NCBI GenBank assembly: GCA_035502675.1
Contig: DATJUC010000248.1
Coordinates: forward strand, 1 to 16,409
Direction of reading: 5' to 3'
From: DATJUC01 sp035502675
GTDB taxonomy: Bacteria; Vulcanimicrobiota; Vulcanimicrobiia; Vulcanimicrobiales; Vulcanimicrobiaceae
Length of the DNA stretch: 16,409 bases
Shown in pieces: positions 5,925-10,804 of the stretch. The translations under genes were made by a program, and so were the position numbers. Below the pieces are notes generated by a model. That model saw nothing but the letters and a program-made list of their open reading frames with translations. It did no database searches and was not told where the DNA came from. Within the stretch, counting starts at the first letter, position 1; the number at the start of each line of letters is the position of its first letter.

Positions 5925-6626
5925 TCAGGCGGTGGCTTTGATCCGGTTGGGGTCGACTTTGACTCCCGGTCCCATCGTACTCGTCAGCGTCACGCTGCGC
6001 AGATACGTACCCTTCGCCGCGGCCGGCTTCGCCCGAACGATCGCATCGAGCAGAATCGACACGTTCTCCAGCAGTGCGGCGCCGTCGAAGTTCGCCTTGC
6101 CGACGATCGTATGGATGATTCCGGTCTTGTCGAGACGGAACTCGACCTTACCGGCCTTGATGTCGCGGATCGCGGGACCGATGTTCGGCGTGACGGTACC
6201 GGCCTTGGGGTTGGGCATTTTCTGCGCCAGAATTCGACCGAGTTCCTTACCGACTTGCGCCATCATGTCGGGGGTCGCGACGGCGACGTCGAACTCGGTG
6301 AACCCGCCTTTGACTTGGTCGATCAGATCCTGATCGCCGACGATGTCGGCGCCGGCCTCTTGCGCGGCCTTGGCGTTATCGCCTTTGGCAAACGCGATGA
6401 CGCGAACGACTCGGCCCGTCCCGTGCGGCAGCAGCACCGTGCCGCGCACGTTCTGGTCGCTTTTCTTCGGATCGACGCCGAGCCGAATGTGCGCCTCGAC
6501 GGTTTCGTTGAATTTTGCGTTGGCGTTCTTCTTCACCAGCTCGATCGCTTCGCGCGTGGAGAAGAGCTGCTTGCGGTCGAACTCGCCGGCGAGCTTCTTG
6601 AAGCGTTTTCCGTGATGTTGCGGCAT
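5925..6626 (-). CDS. rplA: Ribosomal protein uL1
   Basis: A 233-residue protein of standard L1 length. It begins MPQHHGKRFKKLAGEFDRKQ from ATG 6626, six bases after GGAGG; the longer open frame adds only MRWRRN and reads back into rplK. Signature blocks include VEAHIRLGVDPKKSDQNVRGTVLLPHG, the GADIVGDQDLIDQVKGG region and GTVTPNIGPAIRDIKAGKVEFR. L1 binds 23S rRNA at the E-site stalk and commonly represses the rplKA message. Its start lies one base after the rplK stop, so translation is coupled. rplJ does not follow as usual; a hairpin and two plus-strand genes intervene. Confidence 0.98.
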   Translation of the reverse strand: MPQHHGKRFKKLAGEFDRKQLFSTREAIELVKKNANAKFNETVEAHIRLGVDPKKSDQNVRGTVLLPHGTGRVVRVIAFAKGDNAKAAQEAGADIVGDQDLIDQVKGGFTEFDVAVATPDMMAQVGKELGRILAQKMPNPKAGTVTPNIGPAIRDIKAGKVEFRLDKTGIIHTIVGKANFDGAALLENVSILLDAIVRAKPAAAKGTYLRSVTLTSTMGPGVKVDPNRIKATA

Positions 6627-6627
6627 G

Positions 6628-7053
6628 TTACGCCTCCACCTCAACGCCCATCGAGCGAGCGGTGCCCGCGATGATTTTCTTGGCCGCTTCGATGTCGTTG
6701 GCGTTGATGTCCGGCATCTTGATTTTGGCGATGTCTTCGACTTGCTTCTGCGTCAGCCGGCCGACTTTGTTGCGATTGGGCTCCTTGCTGCCCGATTCGA
6801 TCTTCAACGCCTGCTTGATGAGGAACGACGCCGGCGGCGTCTTCGTCACGAACGTGAAGGTGCGGTCCTCGAAGACCGTGATCTCGACCGGAATGATCAT
6901 GCCCGCTTGCGAGGCAGTACGCTCGTTGTACTGCTTGCAGAAGTCCATGATATTGAGCGAGTACGGCCCGAGCGCGGGACCGATGGGGGGGGCCGGCGTC
7001 GCCTTGCCGGCGGGAATTTGCAGGCCGATCTTGCCTACAACTTTCTTAGCCAC
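6628..7053 (-). CDS. rplK: Ribosomal protein uL11
   Basis: A 141-residue protein of normal length, starting at GTG 7053 with AAGGAG six bases upstream; no ATG is available there. It shows the N-terminal KIGLQIPAGKATPAPPIGPALG block, the YNERT motif and the C-terminal 23S rRNA-binding domain ending GTARSMGVEVEA. L11 sits at the GTPase-associated centre. It follows nusG by 91 structured bases and is coupled to rplA. Confidence 0.98.
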   Translation of the reverse strand: MAKKVVGKIGLQIPAGKATPAPPIGPALGPYSLNIMDFCKQYNERTASQAGMIIPVEITVFEDRTFTFVTKTPPASFLIKQALKIESGSKEPNRNKVGRLTQKQVEDIAKIKMPDINANDIEAAKKIIAGTARSMGVEVEA

Positions 7054-7059
7054 GATGAA

Positions 7060-7110
7060 CTCCTTTCGGCACGCCCGCGTGCCTCCCCCGACGGATGCAT
7101 CGGTCGGAAC
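7060..7110 (-). promoter_or_regulatory. Structured rplK leader, candidate L1-binding region
   Basis: Between nusG and rplK the minus strand holds a near-perfect 20-base palindrome (7107-7088, CCGACCGATGCATCCGTCGG). GGGGGAGGCACG follows, with a 6-7-bp hairpin (7083-7068) directly in front of the rplK ribosome site. L1 represses rplKA in many bacteria by binding such leaders. The match to an L1 site is by position and the GGGAGG-like element only. Confidence 0.4.
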
Positions 7111-7144
7111 GGCGGGGTATCCGTCCGGCCGAATCTGAGTCGAG

Positions 7145-7879
7145 CTAGACCTTCTCGACCTGGAAGAACTCGAGCTCGACCGGCGTCTCTCGTCCGAAGA
7201 TCGAGATCAGCGCGCGCAAGCGCTCTTTTTCGGGAGCGATCTCGTCGACGACGCCGGTGAAATCGAAGAACGGTCCGGACGTCACCTTGACGCGGTCGCC
7301 CTTCTTGAAGTCGATCTTGAGCTTAGGCGCCTCGATGCCCATCTGCTTGAGAATCGTTTTGACTTCTTTCTCTTGCAGCGGCACCGGTTTCTCGCCGGGC
7401 CCCGGACTGCCGACGAAGCCGGTCACGCCTTGCGTGTTGCGGACGACGTACCAGGACTGGTCGTCCATGATCATTTCGACGAGCACGTAGCCCGGGAAGA
7501 CCTTCTTGGGCGTAATCTTGCGCTTGCCGTCCTTGAACTCGACTTCGTCTTCCATCGGAACGAGCACGCGAAAGATCTTGTCTTGCATGCCCATCGAATG
7601 GATACGCCGTTCGAGATTCGCCTTGACCTTGTTCTCGTAGCCCGAATACGTGTGCACGACGAACCAGTTGCGGTCGTCTTTCGGCGTCGCAGCGGCCGCG
7701 GCGGCTTCGCTTTCGGTCTCGATCTCGGTCTCGGTCTCCGCGCCGAGTTCGGTCTCGCTCGGCGCGGCTTGGAAAAGATCGGCGGCTCCCGAGAGGTCGC
7801 CCATCTCGGCGTCGTCGACGATCGGTTCTTCGCGCAGCGGCTCGGCGTCCGGGAGCTGCTCGCGCTCGAATTCAAACAT
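7145..7879 (-). CDS. nusG: Transcription elongation/antitermination factor NusG with acidic N-terminal extension
   Basis: A 244-residue protein from ATG 7879, 11 bases after the secE stop; the open frame continues upstream only through secE and the tRNA in another frame. The NGN domain starts near residue 70 (RNWFVVHTYSGYENKVKANL) and includes the FPGYVLVEMIMDD and VRNTQGVTGFVG blocks. The KOW domain is near 190-244 (KKGDRVKVTSGPFFDFTGVV). NusG binds RNA polymerase and links it to Rho, NusA or the ribosome. Residues 1-69 are an extra, highly acidic, low-complexity extension with an ETETEIETESE run and an Ala stretch; E. coli NusG (181 residues) lacks it, while some other phyla have comparable acidic extensions. 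Confidence 0.96.
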   Translation of the reverse strand: MFEFEREQLPDAEPLREEPIVDDAEMGDLSGAADLFQAAPSETELGAETETEIETESEAAAAAATPKDDRNWFVVHTYSGYENKVKANLERRIHSMGMQDKIFRVLVPMEDEVEFKDGKRKITPKKVFPGYVLVEMIMDDQSWYVVRNTQGVTGFVGSPGPGEKPVPLQEKEVKTILKQMGIEAPKLKIDFKKGDRVKVTSGPFFDFTGVVDEIAPEKERLRALISIFGRETPVELEFFQVEKV

Positions 7880-7890
7880 GGTTTCGCGTA

Positions 7891-8112
7891 CTACCCAACG
7901 GCCGGATGAATCCAGCTCAGAATAAACCCAAACGCTTGATCGAGGAGGTAGGTGAACAAGCCGATGCCGACGACCAGCGCAATCGTCAGAATCGTTGCGG
8001 AGACCCATTCCTCGCGGGTCGGCCACGTAACGCGGCGCAACTCCGCGATCACGCCGCGGACGAAATCTTGTCCGGCGATCGACGTGGCCGTCTTCTTCTG
8101 CTGCTCGTTCAC
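7891..8112 (-). CDS. secE: Preprotein translocase subunit SecE
   Basis: A 73-residue single-span protein, the short form of SecE. It has the conserved amphipathic part FVRGVIAELRRVTWPTREEW and one transmembrane helix (ATILTIALVVGIGLFTYLL). It clamps SecY in the Sec translocon. I chose GTG 8112 (MNEQQKK...), with GGGAGAG upstream; TTG 8115 is possible. Longer open-frame versions would read through the tRNA-Trp gene and are rejected. It lies 22 bases after tRNA-Trp and 11 before nusG, the conserved secE-nusG pairing. Confidence 0.95.
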   Translation of the reverse strand: MNEQQKKTATSIAGQDFVRGVIAELRRVTWPTREEWVSATILTIALVVGIGLFTYLLDQAFGFILSWIHPAVG

Positions 8113-8134
8113 CAAAGGTGCTCTCCCGAAAACT

Positions 8135-8210
8135 TGGCAGGGCGGACAGGACTCGAACCTGCAACCGGCGATTTTGGAGACCGCTGCGCTACCAATTGCG
8201 CCACCGCCCT
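8135..8210 (-). tRNA. tRNA-Trp (anticodon CCA)
   Basis: A 76-base cloverleaf with encoded CCA end: acceptor AGGGCGG/CCGCCCT, D arm GCGC...GCGC, and anticodon stem GCGGT/ATCGC around loop CTCCAAA, giving CCA. The T arm GCAGG-TTCGAGT-CCTGT closes with a G-U pair. It lies between rpmG and secE, the common bacterial arrangement, and must be cut from the operon transcript. Confidence 0.96.
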
Positions 8211-8317
8211 CCATTTTTGTCCTTAGCTTCGTCAGATCCGGGCCTCGTGGAATCCACCTCGGCTCGACCTTCCTCGCCAAGACCAAAAAGGTCTGACTGC
8301 CTGAAGTCTATTCTACG

Positions 8318-8482
8318 CTACTTCGTCTCGCGGTGGGGACGATGACAGCGGCAGAATCGGCAGTATTTACTCAACTCCAGCCGGTCGGTCGTCTTCGACT
8401 TGTTTTTCTGCGTGTTGTAATTGCGACGCTTGCACTCGGTGCAGGCCATCACGATCATCACGCGGGTCTCCTTCTTTGCCAT
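8318..8482 (-). CDS. rpmG: Ribosomal protein bL33, zinc-ribbon form
   Basis: A 54-residue protein, translated by hand because it is short: it opens MAKKETRVMIVMACTEC and ends KYCRFCRCHRPHRETK. Two CxxC pairs (TEC and CRFC regions) make the zinc-binding (C+) form of L33; the NYNTQKNKS and DRLELSKYC blocks are typical. ATG 8482 is preceded by GGGGAG at a short distance. An internal AAGGAG six bases before the GTG that encodes Val8 makes a shorter product starting at VMIVMACTEC an alternative, close to many L33 sequences that begin MRVK. It is first in the rpmG-tRNA-Trp-secE-nusG-rplKA run. Confidence 0.94.
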   Translation of the reverse strand: MAKKETRVMIVMACTECKRRNYNTQKNKSKTTDRLELSKYCRFCRCHRPHRETK

Positions 8483-8513
8483 GACTCCCCAGCGCTCGTG
8501 CCAACATTAAATA

Positions 8514-8532
8514 AACGGACCCAAGGCCCGTT
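8514..8532 (-). other. Leader hairpin at the start of the rpmG transcript
   Basis: AACGGGCC pairs with GGTCCGTT (8532-8525 with 8521-8514, one G-U pair) around a 3-base loop, followed by TATTTAATG. It begins only a few bases after the predicted transcription start and could stabilise the 5' end or attenuate. The U-rich stretch is interrupted. Confidence 0.45.
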
Positions 8533-8542
8533 CCGACCTCCC

Positions 8543-8571
8543 ATGCTAGCACAGCGTCCTGGGTGACGCAA
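8543..8571 (-). promoter_or_regulatory. Promoter of the rpmG-secE-nusG-rplKA operon
   Basis: On the minus strand TTGCGT (8571-8566) and TAGCAT (8548-8543) are 17 bases apart. The -10 carries an upstream TG (extended -10) within CTGTGC. Start near 8536 gives a leader of about 55 bases before rpmG. Confidence 0.65.
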
Positions 8572-8603
8572 GCGAGGCAGGGCCACCCTCTTTCAAGCAA
8601 ACG

Positions 8604-8677
8604 TGCGCCCGGCCAGAATCGAACTGGCAACCTTGGGCTTAGGAGTCCCCTGCTCTATCCTTTTGAGCTACGGGCGC
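8604..8677 (-). tRNA. tRNA-Arg (anticodon CCU)
   Basis: A 74-base cloverleaf without encoded CCA: acceptor GCGCCCG/CGGGCGC, D stem GCTC/GAGC, and T arm GCCAG-TTCGATT-CTGGC, all perfect. The anticodon loop is CTCCTAA, so it reads AGG. The anticodon stem GGGGA/GCCCA has only three G-C pairs, with apparent mismatches at 27-43 and 31-39. It lies upstream of the rpmG promoter and faces the same way. Confidence 0.88.
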
Positions 8678-9119
8678 GCACGATTTTCTACTGTCCCTAT
8701 TGAGGTTTCCGGCGATCCCGAGATCGCGTTTTTCCTCCTCGGAGCCTCGCGGTACCATCTTGGTGCAATCACTTCCGGCGACCTTGAAGTTTGCGGCCGG
8801 TCGTGGTCGAGAAGGGCGGCGACCGTTTGCACGTCGGTTCCTGCCGAGCCACTCGTCTTTCGCAAGCGCTTCAGCATCGAGAAGCCCTGGCTAGCCAGGT
8901 CACGTCAAGCCGGTTTTGCGTCGTCTCGCAAAGCTGAGTAGCCGGCAAAAAGCGTACAGCCTCGGCGCGTGACGCATCGCTGGCGGTCGTTTCCTTAGTT
9001 GCTGCCGCCGCGACCCGCTTGTGGCCTCGAGCAATGAGATACATCCAAGCGTTCTCGATGTCCGTTACGTCCAAAGCTCACACTCGTCTGCGAAGATCGC
9101 AGTTGCGAGAAAGGAACGT
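8678..9119. other. Intergenic stretch without a convincing gene
   Basis: About 440 bases between tRNA-Arg and the next plus-strand gene. Open frames here are short, on both strands, and lack ribosome sites or recognisable domains. One minus-strand frame (8877-8668) contains AGTDVQTVAALLDH, which resembles the region just before the second catalytic His of tyrosine recombinases. The rest of that domain is missing, so at most this is a decayed remnant. A TGGCTAGCCA palindrome lies at 8888-8897. The plus-strand gene's promoter should lie near the right end but none stands out. Confidence 0.5.
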
Positions 9120-9728
9120 ATGAAGAACCCGTACTTTTCGGTCGCGCTGGCAGTCGTGCTTGCCGCGGCCGGCACGGGCGTTGTCTTGGCAAAACTCCTG
9201 CCCAACGTCATCGATGCGCCGACAAGGTTTTCAGGCGCGTGCTGCGTCTATACCGGGCCGCCAGCGTTGAAAGTGACACTTTCGATGATCGAGGCAGGCG
9301 GCGGCCCCGCCAACTTCTCGACGGTTGCGCTGCTAAAGACGCTTACCGGTTCGTCCTTCACTGCCGAGGTAGCCAAACTCAAGAAACAATATGGTGCCGA
9401 TCAGATCGGTCAATTTCTTGCGACGTTCCAGTTCGTCGTCAGCGATTCACTGAGGATCGTGAACGAAAAGAACGTTGCGCTTCCCAGCCAGCCAAGCCCG
9501 AATCCTAAAGACGGCGCAGCACTCGCAAGCGCGCTATGGGGTGCGGGACAAACCGGTCAAGGTTTCAACGTCGAGGTCATGCTCGACCGGGCGGTCTCAC
9601 ATCCGATCCACCTTCAAGTCATGAAAGATATCGACGCGAAGTACGGCCTTGCCGCCGACGCTCAATACCATGCGATCCTTACGACCGCTATGAAGGATCT
9701 CGCGTCCGCTTACCATCTCACCGAATAG
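9120..9728 (+). CDS. Exported protein of unknown function
   Basis: A 202-residue protein from ATG 9120 with AAAGGA four bases upstream. Residues 1-25 (MKNPYFSVALAVVLAAAGTGVVLAK) are a signal peptide or N-terminal anchor. The remainder is soluble and mostly helical in character, with a GACCVYTGP dicysteine near residue 40 and no motif I can name. A segment around 125-150 is Pro/Ser/Asn-rich and may be a linker (PSQPSPNPKDG). It precedes the lipoprotein gene by 32 bases on the same strand, so the two are probably co-transcribed and may work together in the envelope. Confidence 0.75.
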   Translation: MKNPYFSVALAVVLAAAGTGVVLAKLLPNVIDAPTRFSGACCVYTGPPALKVTLSMIEAGGGPANFSTVALLKTLTGSSFTAEVAKLKKQYGADQIGQFLATFQFVVSDSLRIVNEKNVALPSQPSPNPKDGAALASALWGAGQTGQGFNVEVMLDRAVSHPIHLQVMKDIDAKYGLAADAQYHAILTTAMKDLASAYHLTE

Positions 9729-9760
9729 CCTTCCCGTACCACGCACTAAGGAGTTCACTT

Positions 9761-10714
9761 ATGCAAACCCATCCCACGATTCGTATAGCGGCGCTGCTGC
9801 TATGTGCCGGCGTCACGGCGTGCAGTCAACCCGCATCGCCTCAGGGCAGCGGTGGAGCGCTCCCTGCGTCGGAGCAGATAATGGGCGCCGGCGGAACACG
9901 AACGTCCTACTCGATCCCCCTGGATCCCAATCACTCCTACGCGCAGGATGCCGGGATGCAGGCGCTCGATCCATTTGCGGCATCACTGGGGACGAATCAA
10001 ACACTGGGCTTCGGCGCCGGCAAACTGCTGACGTTCACGTACCAGCAGCAGTTCGATTGCGTCGTCCAACCCAACGACGACCGCAACTATAGCGGGAAGA
10101 TCGCCGCCCTCGATCCGGCTCAGTTCGCGTCGCCGGAATGCCAAATCGGGGCGCCTTCCACGATCGATCCAACGGGTCACCCGGTCGCGAAAACCGATCC
10201 GATCTACGTGATCGTCCCCTTCTTCGAGACCAATAAGAAGACGCCGGCTTTCACCCCGGCCCTCGGCAAGGCGCTCAAGAAGCTCTTCGGCTTCGTCCCG
10301 GATGCTTTCAAAGCCGACCCCGGCGTTCCCGTCCAGTGTCCGGCACCCAAGGATTCGCCCGGAACCTGTACGATGCACCCGATTCAAACAGACCTCGGTC
10401 CCGTGCTTGCGGCCCTCAAACTCGTTCCGCCGAAAACGCAACTCTACGTTCCGTTGGTCGATCATAGCCACGTCCTGCCAAACAATACCATTAACCAGTC
10501 GCCCGAGTGGTGGCAAGTGATCGTCGTGCTCGTCGAAAACCCGAAAGCGTGGCCAAACGCTAAAGGCACCACGGGCATTACGTCGGTCGCGACGCTGCGT
10601 GCCGCGCAGAAGGCGAAACAAGCCAGCGCCGACGTACCGTCGAATTTCTTCCTGTTCTTCAGTTCGAAAGTCAACGGGCATTCCATGGGCATGCACATGC
10701 CGGGAATGCCGTAA
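9761..10714 (+). CDS. Lipoprotein of unknown function with Met/His-rich C-terminus
   Basis: A 317-residue protein from ATG 9761 with AAGGAG seven bases upstream. The signal peptide ends in a lipobox (AGVTAC, lipid Cys21). The mature part has four further Cys (FDC, PEC, VQC, GTC), enough for two disulfides. It is neither repetitive nor obviously enzymatic: YVIVPFFETNKKTPAF and PEWWQVIVVLVENPKAWP look like ordered beta strands. The last residues, HSMGMHMPGMP, form a Met/His cluster of the kind that binds copper in periplasmic proteins, but a metal role is inference. No family recognised. A hairpin 29 bases after the stop ends the unit. Confidence 0.75.
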   Translation: MQTHPTIRIAALLLCAGVTACSQPASPQGSGGALPASEQIMGAGGTRTSYSIPLDPNHSYAQDAGMQALDPFAASLGTNQTLGFGAGKLLTFTYQQQFDCVVQPNDDRNYSGKIAALDPAQFASPECQIGAPSTIDPTGHPVAKTDPIYVIVPFFETNKKTPAFTPALGKALKKLFGFVPDAFKADPGVPVQCPAPKDSPGTCTMHPIQTDLGPVLAALKLVPPKTQLYVPLVDHSHVLPNNTINQSPEWWQVIVVLVENPKAWPNAKGTTGITSVATLRAAQKAKQASADVPSNFFLFFSSKVNGHSMGMHMPGMP

Positions 10715-10743
10715 ACTCGCAAGCCTTCGCAGGAACGCTTCAC

Positions 10744-10790
10744 GAACGCCGGCGGCGCAGACGCACCTAACCGGCGTTCTTCCTTTTCGC
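10744..10790 (+). terminator. Terminator after the 9120-10714 gene pair
   Basis: GAACGCCGG (10744-10752) pairs with CCGGCGTTC (10771-10779) across an 18-base loop and is followed by TTCCTTTTCGCC. It lies between convergent genes. Confidence 0.65.
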
Positions 10791-10804
10791 CTTCGCTTGC
10801 AGCG

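Noticed and set aside
7880..8164. Upstream extension of nusG to 339 codons
   Set aside because: It would overlap all of secE and part of tRNA-Trp in a different frame; ATG 7879 sits just after the secE stop.
8113..8286. Upstream extension of secE to 131 codons
   Set aside because: It reads through the tRNA-Trp gene; SecE begins at about 8112.
8603..8941. Plus-strand frame starting MRPARIELATLGLG
   Set aside because: This is the well-known false protein produced by reading the antisense of a tRNA gene.
8871..9074. Minus-strand 67-codon frame in the gap after tRNA-Arg
   Set aside because: TTG start without ribosome site, no domain, no signal; not supported as a gene.
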